Positions 43,356 through 52,668 of a stretch of DNA of 64,000 nucleotides are shown here, piece after piece. Numbering within the stretch: the stretch's first letter is position 1; every line of letters begins with the position of its first letter. The position numbers were made by a program, and so were the translations under genes. The notes beneath the pieces are model-generated. The model was not told where the DNA came from. It did not search any database and saw only the letters and a program-made list of their open reading frames with translations. This stretch comes from a bacterium 0.1xD8-71 (GTDB taxonomy: Bacteria > Bacillota > Clostridia > Lachnospirales > Lachnospiraceae), in contig RAYR01000008.1 of assembly GCA_003612405.1 (NCBI GenBank), forward strand, positions 62,001 to 126,000. Direction: 5' to 3'.

Positions 43356-44615
43356 CTATTCACACACCAGTACTTCCATCACGCTCAATGAATGGAAAGA
43401 CCACAGCGCCGCCGCACTTCCGGCCAGAAATGAAAGCAGGAATACGGTGTCCGCAAGTAACAGCACAGTGCCGCTCACACCGCCTGTCAGCAGAACCGGC
43501 AGACTTACCATCGCACAAGCCAGGATTTCCAGCAGCATATGCTCTAAGAACAGGACACAGAAACAATATCCCCATTCGGTTCCCACCGAGCGCATGGTTG
43601 CATATTCTCCTTTTCTGCCCTGAATGAGCAGGTAGCTGCAAAGATACCCTACAAACACAATGATAACAATCACAAAAGGCAGCATACCTGTAAGGATTGC
43701 CATGGTCTCCCGCAGGTTCTCCGCCGCGTTGATAAACTGCTCGTCCTTGATGGTCAGCGCATTGCCATCATACCGGTATTCGGCATCCCTGGCTATCGAC
43801 AAGAGCCCGATATCATGCATATCCTCCTTACATTCGTTGAGCCGGAAGGGATCCTTTACCACAAATGAAGCAGCATCCGCCGTAAAATCAATGCCTTGTT
43901 CATGAAAAATATCCCGCACATTCTCAAATGGCAGAAGCATATCCGGCCTTACAAAACTGCCAAGATACTCACTGATATCCATAGCACCCACAATTCTGTA
44001 CTTCTTTCCGGCTATCAGCGGGTCAATGAATATTTCGTGTCCGGTACTCATCACATCGCCATATCGGTAATAGAAGAAGGTCAGTGTAATCTCATCGCCA
44101 AGTGCTAAGCCCCTCTCCTGCATTATCCCGGCATCCATAATGCAGGACGACTCATGGGACGCAAAAACACTCTCCCCTGCCTGATCCCAGAATTGAATCT
44201 CATCCTCTTTCAATCCGGCCACCGCTGCCATATCATTAATACCGGCCGCAAAATAACTGAGATTTCCTTCCCACTCTTCCACCGTAAACTCCCCGAAGCC
44301 GGCCCGCAGCTGCACGCTGAAAACCCTGTCCTTCACTTCTTCAGAAGCAATAATCCCATCTATTGTCTTCTCCTTGATTGCCAGACCGGTATCCTGGGAA
44401 CCGTTCAGGTTACAGACCGTACCTGTAACCTCCATCGCCTTGGGAAGTGCCTGGATCTGGCTTCTGGTGCCTGCAATATTTCCCGCATAGATTACCAGCA
44501 GAACAATGGTCAGCATACCTATTACCACCGAAAGAATACTCTTGACATAGTGTCTGACCAGATTACGGCAGGCCAGCCGCCATGCAAGTTTACTGTATAC
44601 GCCGAAGTTCTGCAT
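43356..44615 (-). CDS. FtsX/MacB-type ABC transporter permease
   Basis: A 419-residue permease with a membrane segment near residue 30 (ILSVVIGMLTIVLLVIYAG), a large outside domain, and three C-terminal segments (MLPFVIVIIVFVGYLCSYLL, FLEHMLLEILACAMVSLPVL and VSGTVLLLADTVFLLSFLAG). ATG 44615 has AAGGAGA at five bases and lies inside the 3' end of the anti-sigma-like gene; the frame further upstream to 44687 is an out-of-frame shadow. It is one of two permeases served by a single ATPase. The outside domain differs in size from that of the second permease, so they may form a heterodimer. Confidence 0.87.
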   Translation of the reverse strand: MQNFGVYSKLAWRLACRNLVRHYVKSILSVVIGMLTIVLLVIYAGNIAGTRSQIQALPKAMEVTGTVCNLNGSQDTGLAIKEKTIDGIIASEEVKDRVFSVQLRAGFGEFTVEEWEGNLSYFAAGINDMAAVAGLKEDEIQFWDQAGESVFASHESSCIMDAGIMQERGLALGDEITLTFFYYRYGDVMSTGHEIFIDPLIAGKKYRIVGAMDISEYLGSFVRPDMLLPFENVRDIFHEQGIDFTADAASFVVKDPFRLNECKEDMHDIGLLSIARDAEYRYDGNALTIKDEQFINAAENLRETMAILTGMLPFVIVIIVFVGYLCSYLLIQGRKGEYATMRSVGTEWGYCFCVLFLEHMLLEILACAMVSLPVLLTGGVSGTVLLLADTVFLLSFLAGSAAALWSFHSLSVMEVLVCE

Positions 44616-45162
44616 AGCACTCTCCTTCCTCCCTGCTGAAGAGCAGTTCCAATGCATCCATGGTATCCACCCGGTTGCCATCGGCATCCGTAAAGACGAG
44701 ACGCAGCGATGCTTTACCGTCTACTTTCTCATCCTCATCATGATGAATCCAATAAATCCTCCCCTTGGTAATGCGCATATGATCCTCACCGATTCTTGCG
44801 CCCTCGCTCTCAAAACGATAACCTCCGGGCAATTGCAGCAGCAGGACACACTGTTCTGTTCCCGCTTCATATATCCTGACCAGCCGTTGTTTCTCCCCAA
44901 TCTCCAGTCTGTTCCATTCTCCATCCTCCGTAGAGGCATACACAAGAATACTATCTTTGTTATCCCAGAGATTCATGCCCGGTGAAAACAGTGTCAATAC
45001 AACAATCAGACAAAGAGCCGCCGCCAGCTTAATTCTGTGTCTGGTCATAAATACCGGTTTTTGCCGAGAGTTGCAGCCATCCAGTATACGCTCTCTGCCT
45101 TCTTCTGACAGTGTAAGTTTCTGCGCCGCCTCCCGCAGTCTTCCTTCCCATTGTTCAGACAT
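44590..45162 (-). CDS. Membrane protein next to ECF sigma factor, putative anti-sigma
   Basis: A 190-residue protein with a 45-residue cytoplasmic helical part (WEGRLREAAQKLTLSEEGRE), one membrane segment (IKLAAALCLIVVLTLFSPG) and an outside beta-rich domain (RLVRIYEAGTEQCVLLLQLP, RITKGRIYWIHHDEDEK). The layout is that of an ECF anti-sigma factor, though I recognise no named domain. GGGAGG precedes ATG 45162 by eight bases. It overlaps the sigma gene by eight bases and the permease by 26, so all three are coupled. Confidence 0.75.
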   Translation of the reverse strand: MSEQWEGRLREAAQKLTLSEEGRERILDGCNSRQKPVFMTRHRIKLAAALCLIVVLTLFSPGMNLWDNKDSILVYASTEDGEWNRLEIGEKQRLVRIYEAGTEQCVLLLQLPGGYRFESEGARIGEDHMRITKGRIYWIHHDEDEKVDGKASLRLVFTDADGNRVDTMDALELLFSREEGECYAELRRIQ

Positions 45163-45643
45163 TTTCTCCACCTCCCATTCTCTCCTGTAACTGTCTGCGC
45201 CCCCGCTCTAACCGTTTGCGCACCGCTGCCTCCGTAATCTTAAGAAGCGCTGCAATCTCGCGTCCCTGATAGCCCTCCACATAATGCAGCATCAATACTT
45301 CCCGATATTTCCGCGGAAGCTGCAATAGCTGCTCCATCACTTCCGTATCCGCATTTTTCTCGTAATATGCGGATAACTCCTCCATGGAAATGCCTGGGTG
45401 ATTCCTATAAAAGCGCAGGCGGTTCTTACAATTATTGATAAGCACCCGCAGCAGCCAGGCCTTACGGTGCTCTTCTCCCTCAAACGGTTTCCTGTATTCC
45501 ATGTATTTGATCAGCGTATCCTGTACCGCATCCTCCGCATCGTACTGATTCTTCATCATCACGAACGCGGTACGGTAAAGCATATTGCCATATTGTGCAA
45601 AAACATCTTCCACGCTCAGCTGCGTTTTATCCCCTGTAGCCAC
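45155..45643 (-). CDS. ECF-type RNA polymerase sigma factor
   Basis: A 162-residue factor with region 2 (FAQYGNMLYRTAFVMMKNQY, AEDAVQDTLIKYMEYRKPF) and region 4 (LPRKYREVLMLHYVEGYQGR, EIAALLKITEAAVRKRLERG). The frame opens at 45694, but the promoter TTTACA-16-TATAGA (45697-45724) would start transcription near 45690, so that ATG cannot be used; the GTG at 45643 gives the family N-terminus. It heads a unit with a probable anti-sigma and a two-permease ABC transporter. Confidence 0.9.
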   Translation of the reverse strand: MATGDKTQLSVEDVFAQYGNMLYRTAFVMMKNQYDAEDAVQDTLIKYMEYRKPFEGEEHRKAWLLRVLINNCKNRLRFYRNHPGISMEELSAYYEKNADTEVMEQLLQLPRKYREVLMLHYVEGYQGREIAALLKITEAAVRKRLERGRRQLQERMGGGENV

Positions 45644-45696
45644 CCTATCACCGCCTTTATAAGTAATACACACAAGCTCCACAGATTGTGACATTT

Positions 45697-45724
45697 TCTA
45701 TACAGCAAATCATTACATTGTAAA
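45697..45724 (-). promoter_or_regulatory. Promoter of the sigma-ABC unit
   Basis: Minus-strand TTTACA (45719-45724), 16-base spacer, TATAGA (45697-45702), sigma-A-like. Confidence 0.5.
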
Positions 45725-45738
45725 TAGATTACCAAAAC

Positions 45739-45790
45739 AAAAGAGCCATTGCCACAGATGATTGTTCATCTGTCATGCAACAGCTCTTTT
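45739..45790 (-). terminator. Terminator of the chemosensory operon
   Basis: Long hairpin with AAAGAGC / GCTCTTT at its base and CAGATGA / TCATCTG near the tip, followed on the minus strand by TTTTG-TTTT. Confidence 0.8.
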
Positions 45791-45840
45791 ACTCTTTATT
45801 CTATGCAGACACAGGCCATACTGCCGTACCTGTCTGTTTC

Positions 45841-47622
45841 TTAGTACTTACTGAAATCTCCGTCCAGGGAAATAACCGGCTCATTGTCATCATAGGAGGA
45901 TGAGCTATCTGAATAACTGCTATAGCCGCCCTGTGAACCTGATGCCAGCTGATATTTGCCCATAAGGTTTCTGAGTGTAACAGCCTGGTTGGAAAGCTCC
46001 TCGCTGGCTGCCGCACACTGCTGGCTGGTAGCCGCATTGGTCTGTACCACAGTAGAAACCTGAGAAATTGCCTGGTCAATCTGAGAGATTGCAGTAGCCT
46101 GATCATTGGAGGACAATGTAATGTTACTGATCAGACCAACGATCTCATCAATGGAACCAACGATCTCATCGAGAGATTTCGCAGTATCCTGTGCAATCCT
46201 CGTACCATTGCCCACTTTATGTATGGTATCGTCAATCATTTCAGCTGTCTCACTTGCTGCGGAAGCACTCTTGGCTGCCAGATTTCTGACTTCCTCTGCC
46301 ACCACTGCAAATCCTTTACCATGTACGCCTGCTCTTGCTGCCTCTACTGCTGCATTAAGTGCCAGGATATTGGTCTGGAACGCAATATCATCAATGGTCT
46401 TAATGATCTTGGAGATTGTTTCAGAGGATGCATTGATATCATCCATAGCCTGAATCATGGACTTCATCTGATCATTACCGGATGTTGCCATCTCTTTGAT
46501 ATTATTTACTAATTCGTTAGCCTGGCTGGCCTCTGTAGCATTAGCCTTGGTACGCTGGGTAACTTCGTCCATGGAAGCAGTTACCTGCTGAAGTGCGCTT
46601 GCCTGTTCTGTAGAACCCTGTGCCAGTGCCTGGCTGGCATTTGCCACCTGCTCGGAACCTACGGTAATCTGTGCGCTTGCCTCCTTGACATTACTCAGAG
46701 TCATATTGTTCTCGCTGATCAGTCTTACGATTGCCTTACCAAGCATATCCTTGTCGCCGCGGGCTGACACATCCAGTGTGAGGTTACCCTTGGAGATTGC
46801 ATCCGAAATTCTCGCCTGCTCTTTGGTCGCATCAACCATAATCTGGAACTCATCCAACAACTGACCGAGATCATCATTGTAAATCTTGGTGCAGTCCACA
46901 TCCACATCACCTTCTGCCATCCTCTTAGCCGCCTCAGAAAGCTTCGACATCGGAATGGTGATCGCCTTAATCAGGAACAGGCAATAGAATACGGTAATCA
47001 AAACTGCAACAACCACTACAACTATCTGCAAAATCGTCAGACCCACCAACTGTGTCTGAATCTCTGTTTCTTTTGCTCTGGAGGATGTTTCCATGATCTC
47101 CATCAGCTCAAGCAGATTATTCTCAACCTGATCTGCAATTTCCTTACCGTTATTCAGCAGATCACTGACTGCTTCATCCACCTGACCGGCCTTGACCATA
47201 TCAATATCTTTCTGTGTGGACTCATACCATTGATTAATTTCATCTTCCACGGTCTGATATCTCTCCTGAATCTCAGGGGATAAACTTATCATTCTGCCCT
47301 CAAACAGATCCAGATAATTCCTGGCATCCGCCTTATACTGCTCAATCATGGCTTCCTGAGACTTCAATGCTTCCGCATCATCATAGTAATAAAACAGAAT
47401 ATTACGCACACGAACCTTAATGTTACAGAAATTAGCAAAGCCCTGGGTAATATCATACTGTGCCATCGCACTGTTATGCAGGCTCGTCTTGGCCTTGTTG
47501 ACCATGTTAGAGGACCAGATTCCCACTGCGGAAATAATAATCATCAGAACGAGCATCATAACACTAAACAAAGTAATCTTTTTTCTGACAGACATGTCAT
47601 TAATTGAAAATCTTTTCTTCAT
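45841..47622 (-). CDS. Methyl-accepting chemotaxis protein
   Basis: A 593-residue receptor: membrane segment at 15-40 ([20 protein letters not shown]), a helical outside domain of about 160 residues (four-helix-bundle type), second membrane segment near 205-230 ([20 protein letters not shown]), HAMP region to about 280, then the long coiled-coil signalling domain. The hairpin tip is [19 protein letters not shown], followed by [12 protein letters not shown]. It ends in a Ser/Tyr-rich tail with no CheR-tethering pentapeptide. It is the only receptor in the window and the last gene of the operon, 16 bases after cheW. Confidence 0.96.
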   Translation of the reverse strand: MKKRFSINDMSVRKKITLFSVMMLVLMIIISAVGIWSSNMVNKAKTSLHNSAMAQYDITQGFANFCNIKVRVRNILFYYYDDAEALKSQEAMIEQYKADARNYLDLFEGRMISLSPEIQERYQTVEDEINQWYESTQKDIDMVKAGQVDEAVSDLLNNGKEIADQVENNLLELMEIMETSSRAKETEIQTQLVGLTILQIVVVVVAVLITVFYCLFLIKAITIPMSKLSEAAKRMAEGDVDVDCTKIYNDDLGQLLDEFQIMVDATKEQARISDAISKGNLTLDVSARGDKDMLGKAIVRLISENNMTLSNVKEASAQITVGSEQVANASQALAQGSTEQASALQQVTASMDEVTQRTKANATEASQANELVNNIKEMATSGNDQMKSMIQAMDDINASSETISKIIKTIDDIAFQTNILALNAAVEAARAGVHGKGFAVVAEEVRNLAAKSASAASETAEMIDDTIHKVGNGTRIAQDTAKSLDEIVGSIDEIVGLISNITLSSNDQATAISQIDQAISQVSTVVQTNAATSQQCAAASEELSNQAVTLRNLMGKYQLASGSQGGYSSYSDSSSSYDDNEPVISLDGDFSKY

Positions 47623-47637
47623 GGTAAATTCTCCTTT

Positions 47638-48180
47638 TTATGATTGTTCTTCTCTACGGACGTCTTCCAAAACTGCTTCCATATCATCTTGTCTGATCAG
47701 TTTCTCAGGATCGATCAGAAGTTTGACCGAATCTCCCGTCCTGGCCAGGCCATATACATATTTATTATGTTCATGTTCTTTGCGGCCTAATGTTGGAGGT
47801 GGAACGATACTATCTTCCGCAATAGTATCTACTTCCGCTATCCTCTCCACAATCAAACCGATCATTGTTGATTTAACATCAATGACGATAATACAAGTCC
47901 TGTCCGTATACTCGCTGGGTTCCATCTTGAACCTGGTACGGACATCAATCACCGGTATGATCTTGCCTCGAAGATTAATCAATCCCTTAATGTAATCATC
48001 TACCTCTGGGATTGCCGCAATCGGCTGCATGGCAATGATCTCATTCACATAACTGATACTTATGCCGAAGAACTCTTTGCCCGTCTGGAATGTCATGAAT
48101 TTGCCCCTTTGGGCATCATCTTCCTGTAATTCATCCAATTCGTCGTTGTCTTCGTTCTTTTTCAGTAATTCTTCCGCCAT
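47638..48180 (-). CDS. cheW: Chemotaxis coupling protein CheW
   Basis: A 180-residue protein with a 25-residue acidic N-terminal extension, a CheW beta-barrel fold (FFGISISYVNEIIAMQPIAA, IKGLINLRGKIIPVIDVRTR) and a short C-terminal extension. It joins CheA to the receptor. It starts four bases after cheA and has AAAGGAG. The longer ends compared with E. coli CheW are unusual but common in auxiliary systems. Confidence 0.95.
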   Translation of the reverse strand: MAEELLKKNEDNDELDELQEDDAQRGKFMTFQTGKEFFGISISYVNEIIAMQPIAAIPEVDDYIKGLINLRGKIIPVIDVRTRFKMEPSEYTDRTCIIVIDVKSTMIGLIVERIAEVDTIAEDSIVPPPTLGRKEHEHNKYVYGLARTGDSVKLLIDPEKLIRQDDMEAVLEDVRREEQS

Positions 48181-48183
48181 GTA

Positions 48184-50313
48184 CTATCTCCTTTCTCCGT
48201 CATGCATCAGTAAGCCGGCGATATCCAGGATCAGTGCAATGCTTCCGTCTCCTAACTGCGTACAGCCGGAAAGTCCTTTGACTTTCTTAACATAGGGCGG
48301 AATAGGTTTCACTACGATTTCCTGTTCCTGAAGCAGTTTATCGATCAGGACACATACCTGGCTGCCTTCATGCTCTAACACAACGACGATTCCTTCTTCA
48401 ACCTTATCTATTGAATCAGGCAGGTCATACCTTTCATTCAGGCGGATAAACGGATAACACTCACCGCGAAGGACAATATACTCTTCCCCGCTGGGTTCAT
48501 GGATAAGGGAATCCTCGCCTACTCTCACAAACTCTTTGATGGAAGCTGTCTCAATGACAAACGGAGAATTTCCTACCTGTACTACAATGCCATTGATAAT
48601 CGCCAACGTCAACGGTATAATCAGCGTCATCTCAGAACCTTCAAACTCCACACTCTCAATGTCGAGTCTGCCGCCGATAGACTGGATATTCTTCACTACC
48701 ACATCCATACCAACGCCTCGGCCGGAATACTCGGTCACTTCTTCTTTGGTAGAGAATCCTGGCAATGTAATAAATCTGAATATCTCTTTGTCCGTAAACT
48801 CGCTTATCAGCTTATTCTCAATCAGGCCCTTATCTATGGCCTTCTGATACAGTTTGTCTTTATTTAAGCCCTTACCGTCATCCTTGACACTGATATATAC
48901 TTTACCGCCCTCATTCTTAGCTTCCAGCGTAATCTTACCTTTCGCCGGCTTTCCAAGGGAGGTACGGTCTTCCGCATTTTCTTCAATACCATGATCCACA
49001 GAATTTCTGACAAGATGCATCAGCGGATCGGTAATGTGCTCAATAATATTCTTATCTACTTCTGTGTTTTCACCAATTACTTCCAGTTCGATATCCTTAT
49101 TCAGCTTTCTGGATACGTCGAAGACAATTCTCTTCATCTTCTGGAATACGGTGGTCAGAGGCATCATACGCATTGACATGATGACTTCCTGAAGCTCTGT
49201 GGTAATCTTGGAGAGCTGACCTGATGCCTTCTGGAAATTGGAAAGCTCAAGTCCCGGCACTTTCAGATCGGGATTTTGCAGTACCACTGCCTCCGCGATA
49301 ACAAGCTCACCGATCAGATCCATCAGCGCATCCATCTTCTCAACATTTACACTGATGATGCTCTGCTGCTTCGGCTGATTCTTCGCCAGCGTCTTTCCTT
49401 TGCCGGCCTCTTTGGTCTTGACCACATAATCACCGGGAACAGGTTTGTCTTTCTTCTTTTCCTTCTCTTCCGGTTTCGATTCCTCACCCAGATCGATGGT
49501 CACCGCATCTTCCCGGCCGAATTCCGCAAGAGCCCTGCCATATTCTGCCTTGGTAAGCTCATCGAAATTAATCTCTTCCGCCTCAGAACTGTCAATCAGA
49601 CCGATAACTTCCTCTTTGCTGCTCTTTGTCTGAAGGAGCATATGGAAGCCTTCTGCCAGAATGACATCACCGCTGGCTTCATTGGAAAGAATATCATCGG
49701 GTGTATACAGCAGATCCTCCGCCACTTCTTTCAGGGCATAAGTCGCTGAATAGGCCCGGATATTACTCATCTGCGTATCGCTTCTGTAATGGATTGAAAT
49801 CCTGTAAAAATGACTGTCATCTCCTGCCACCGGCGTAATATAGAACTGTTTCGGCTCTTCATGCTTATTCGCCTGCGGCATCTGGATGCCCTGTTTCGTT
49901 ATCTCGCCCTTAAGACGCCCCAAAAACTCATCCAGATCCTCTACCAGCTGATGTTCATCACCGTCCGGCGTATCTCCGCTCTTAAGTTTATCGAGTTCTC
50001 CCGTAACGAAATCTGACACCGCAAGTACCTTTTCCACCAACTCCGTATGAGGTACATCGTCCGGATGGGATTCTCTCAGGTAATAAAACACATCTTCCAA
50101 CTTATGGGTCACCTTAGTGATGTTTTCATACATCAGTACTCCCGAGGAACCTTTGATGGTGTGCATGACACGGAAAATTTCATTAATATCGGCATCATCG
50201 AAGCAGTCTGCATCCTGTTTCTCTAATATTATGCCTTCCAGTTTTTCCAAAAGCTGGCCGCTTTCATACAAAAACATGTCTAGCATACTCTCTGTATTAA
50301 ATTCTTCTGCCAT
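48184..50313 (-). CDS. cheA: Chemotaxis histidine kinase CheA
   Basis: A 709-residue kinase. P1/Hpt at 1-110 with phospho-accepting His51 in RVMHTIKGSSGVL; a middle P2-like alpha/beta region at about 165-265; P3 dimerisation (VNVEKMDALMDLIGELVIAE); P4 ATPase with HLVRNSVDHGIEE, KDDGKGLNKDKLY and FSTKEEVTEYSGRGVGMDVV; P5 CheW-like at the C-terminus. All catalytic residues appear intact. It phosphorylates the single-domain receiver and CheB encoded upstream. The gene starts 38 bases after that receiver. Confidence 0.96.
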   Translation of the reverse strand: MAEEFNTESMLDMFLYESGQLLEKLEGIILEKQDADCFDDADINEIFRVMHTIKGSSGVLMYENITKVTHKLEDVFYYLRESHPDDVPHTELVEKVLAVSDFVTGELDKLKSGDTPDGDEHQLVEDLDEFLGRLKGEITKQGIQMPQANKHEEPKQFYITPVAGDDSHFYRISIHYRSDTQMSNIRAYSATYALKEVAEDLLYTPDDILSNEASGDVILAEGFHMLLQTKSSKEEVIGLIDSSEAEEINFDELTKAEYGRALAEFGREDAVTIDLGEESKPEEKEKKKDKPVPGDYVVKTKEAGKGKTLAKNQPKQQSIISVNVEKMDALMDLIGELVIAEAVVLQNPDLKVPGLELSNFQKASGQLSKITTELQEVIMSMRMMPLTTVFQKMKRIVFDVSRKLNKDIELEVIGENTEVDKNIIEHITDPLMHLVRNSVDHGIEENAEDRTSLGKPAKGKITLEAKNEGGKVYISVKDDGKGLNKDKLYQKAIDKGLIENKLISEFTDKEIFRFITLPGFSTKEEVTEYSGRGVGMDVVVKNIQSIGGRLDIESVEFEGSEMTLIIPLTLAIINGIVVQVGNSPFVIETASIKEFVRVGEDSLIHEPSGEEYIVLRGECYPFIRLNERYDLPDSIDKVEEGIVVVLEHEGSQVCVLIDKLLQEQEIVVKPIPPYVKKVKGLSGCTQLGDGSIALILDIAGLLMHDGERR

Positions 50314-50351
50314 ACTTCCTCCAATCTTAGGGATTTTCTTTCACTCTGCCT

Positions 50352-50744
50352 TTAAATCAGACCCAGCTTACTTAATACCTTTTCAAATTTTTCCACATCT
50401 ATTGGTTTTCCAGCATAGGCTTCACACCCAAGCTCGAACGCCATCTTTACATTACGTTCGTCGTTCAACGCAGTTGTCATAATGACCTTGACACCTTTGC
50501 TCTTGGGAATCCCTCTCTGCGCCTCAATGTCCCTGATTGCTTTAAGGACCTGATAGCCGTCCATGACCGGCATCATCACATCAAGACAAGCCAGATCATA
50601 TGGTTCGTCATCCTCCAGCGCCATCAAAAAGGCATCTACTGCTTCTTCGCCGTCTACCATCACATCACATTCCCCATAACGTGACAGCTGTTTATCCATA
50701 AATTTACGGCTGGCGAAATCATCTTCTGCCAATAAGATTTTCAT
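50352..50744 (-). CDS. Single-domain response regulator (CheY-like)
   Basis: A 130-residue receiver with acidic pair in LLAEDDFASRK, phospho-accepting Asp in LACLDVMMPVMDG near residue 56, Thr in VIMTTALND and Lys in YAGKPIDVEKF. There is no output domain. It lies between cheB and cheA, so it is the probable CheY of this array. Without flagellar genes in view its target is open; it could act on a pilus motor or on other proteins, or be a phosphate sink. Confidence 0.92.
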   Translation of the reverse strand: MKILLAEDDFASRKFMDKQLSRYGECDVMVDGEEAVDAFLMALEDDEPYDLACLDVMMPVMDGYQVLKAIRDIEAQRGIPKSKGVKVIMTTALNDERNVKMAFELGCEAYAGKPIDVEKFEKVLSKLGLI

Positions 50745-50772
50745 ACGCGCCCGCTCCTTTCTTCTATAGTCT

Positions 50773-51798
50773 CTATTTGCTTAACAGGCTGTAAACCTTT
50801 CCTGCAATCGCCGAAAGCGTCATCTGGTACTGTACCGCTCCGATATCATAAGCCACCTTGGGCATACCATATACAACACAGCTGGCCTCATCCTGTCCAA
50901 TTGTCCTGGCCCCGGCATTTCTCATTTCCAACAGGCCTTTGGCACCATCGCCGCCCATACCGGTTAGAATTACACCAATCGCATTTCTGCCAGCCACCTT
51001 GGCCACGGAATTAAACAGCACTTCCACCGAAGGACAATGTCCGTTTACCCGATCCGTACCATTACACTCTACCTGATAGGCACCGGCTACCTTCACCAGA
51101 CGCATATGTCTGTCCCCAGGTGCTATCAGAACCTGCCCCGGAAGAACCCGGTCTCCTGTCTGGGCTTCCTTAACTGCTACCTCACACTGATTATTCAGAC
51201 GTTCTGCGTACATCTTCGTAAATCCCGGCGGCATATGCTGTACAATGACAACCCCCGGAATATCCCTCTTAAACCCTTTGACCACTTCAAAAATAGCCTC
51301 GGTCCCGCCGGTAGAGGCACCAATGGCAACAATGCTGTCCTTACTGCCCACAGGAGCAATGCCGGTCGATACGGTAACAGGATCCACCCGTTTCAATTTC
51401 CCCACCTTTGCCGTGGAGGCTATCTTTACTTTGGTGGCTAACTCCTGGGCAAGAAAATCGTTTAGCTGCGCCCTGTTTAAATTACTTGGTTTGTTCACAA
51501 AGTCTACAGCGCCCGCTTCCAGTGCATCAAATACCTTATTATTCAAGGAACTGATCATGACTACCGGAAGTGGATACTGGGGCATCAGCTTCTTTAAGAA
51601 TTCGATACCGCTCATTCTCGGCAGCTCCACATCCAATGTCATAACATCCGGTTTATACTTTATAATGGCATCCCTCGCCGCATAGGCATCCTCCGCCTCG
51701 GCTACCACCTCAATATTCGGATCCGCATTAAGTCCCTGTACAAGCATGTTGCGGAACATCATGGAATCATCTACAACCAATACTCTTATCGGCCTCAT
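50773..51798 (-). CDS. cheB: Chemotaxis protein-glutamate methylesterase CheB
   Basis: A 341-residue protein: receiver at 1-120 (VLVVDDSMMFRNMLVQG, Asp56 in VMTLDVELPRMSG, KPSN loop) and CheB methylesterase at 155-335 with catalytic Ser in IVAIGASTGGTEAI, His in VIVQHMPPGFT and Asp in ILTGMGGDGAKG. It removes methyl groups from the receptor, and may deamidate glutamine. It follows cheR by 11 bases, so methylation-based adaptation is complete in this operon. Confidence 0.97.
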   Translation of the reverse strand: MRPIRVLVVDDSMMFRNMLVQGLNADPNIEVVAEAEDAYAARDAIIKYKPDVMTLDVELPRMSGIEFLKKLMPQYPLPVVMISSLNNKVFDALEAGAVDFVNKPSNLNRAQLNDFLAQELATKVKIASTAKVGKLKRVDPVTVSTGIAPVGSKDSIVAIGASTGGTEAIFEVVKGFKRDIPGVVIVQHMPPGFTKMYAERLNNQCEVAVKEAQTGDRVLPGQVLIAPGDRHMRLVKVAGAYQVECNGTDRVNGHCPSVEVLFNSVAKVAGRNAIGVILTGMGGDGAKGLLEMRNAGARTIGQDEASCVVYGMPKVAYDIGAVQYQMTLSAIAGKVYSLLSK

Positions 51799-51809
51799 TC
51801 TCTGGTCTC

Positions 51810-52613
51810 CTACTTTCTATAAATTGACGGCTGAACATAATTAAATTTCATCATACGACGGTCCAGCCTCTCCGTCAACCCGATAAAAAGATAACCGCCC
51901 GGTTCCATATGGTCATATATTCTCTGGATAAGCTGATATTTCGTATCATCCTGGAAATAAATCATCACATTCCGCAAGAAGACAATATGGAATTTTCTTT
52001 TAAAAGGAAGCGGATCCATCAGGTTGAACTGTCTGAAGATGACCTCCTGTTTCAACTCATCTTTCACCCGAAACTCTTCCTCGCTGATCTGTTTAAAATA
52101 GTGTCGTTTCCAACCCTCCGGCAGCGGATCAATCTGCTCCTTCAGATAAACACCCTTCATGGCATGTTCCAGAACTCTCTTGGAAATATCTGTCGCCAGA
52201 AGCCTGGAATCCCATGCTTTGTGTTCAATTCCCAGAAAATCCTGAATGACCATCGCCAATGTGTAAGGTTCCTCTCCCGTAGAGGAAGCGCCGCACCAGA
52301 TCCGCAGATCTTTGGTAGACATGGCTTTCGCCTTTGCCCATGGAAGCGCAACATTCTTAAGAAAATCAAAATGCTCGCTCTCCCGCATAAAATATGTATG
52401 GTTTGTCGTCAGAATATTGACCAAATCAGTGGCCTCCGAACCTTTGGGATTCTTCTCGACTTTCGCCATATACTCATCATAATTGGCATAACCGTTCCGA
52501 ACAAGATAATTCTCCAGCCGGCCGCCCACCAGAACTCTCTTCTGGCTCAAATCAATACCATAATGTTTCTTTACATAAGTAACAATCCGTTGAAATTCGC
52601 TGTCGGTAATCAC
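51810..52613 (-). CDS. cheR: Chemotaxis protein methyltransferase CheR
   Basis: A 267-residue enzyme with the all-helical N-terminal domain (ITDSEFQRIVTYVKKHYGID) and the SAM-binding Rossmann domain (IWCGASSTGEEPYTLAMVIQ, FHIVFLRNVMIYFQ, FIGLTERLDR). It methylates receptor glutamates using S-adenosylmethionine. The start is a GTG with GGGAGG at eight bases. It lies 55 bases after the receiver-HD gene. Confidence 0.96.
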   Translation of the reverse strand: MITDSEFQRIVTYVKKHYGIDLSQKRVLVGGRLENYLVRNGYANYDEYMAKVEKNPKGSEATDLVNILTTNHTYFMRESEHFDFLKNVALPWAKAKAMSTKDLRIWCGASSTGEEPYTLAMVIQDFLGIEHKAWDSRLLATDISKRVLEHAMKGVYLKEQIDPLPEGWKRHYFKQISEEEFRVKDELKQEVIFRQFNLMDPLPFKRKFHIVFLRNVMIYFQDDTKYQLIQRIYDHMEPGGYLFIGLTERLDRRMMKFNYVQPSIYRK

Positions 52614-52668
52614 TTCTTTTGCCTCCCTAAATTACCACCTTTAATTAAAGCACACTACGACACAAAAG

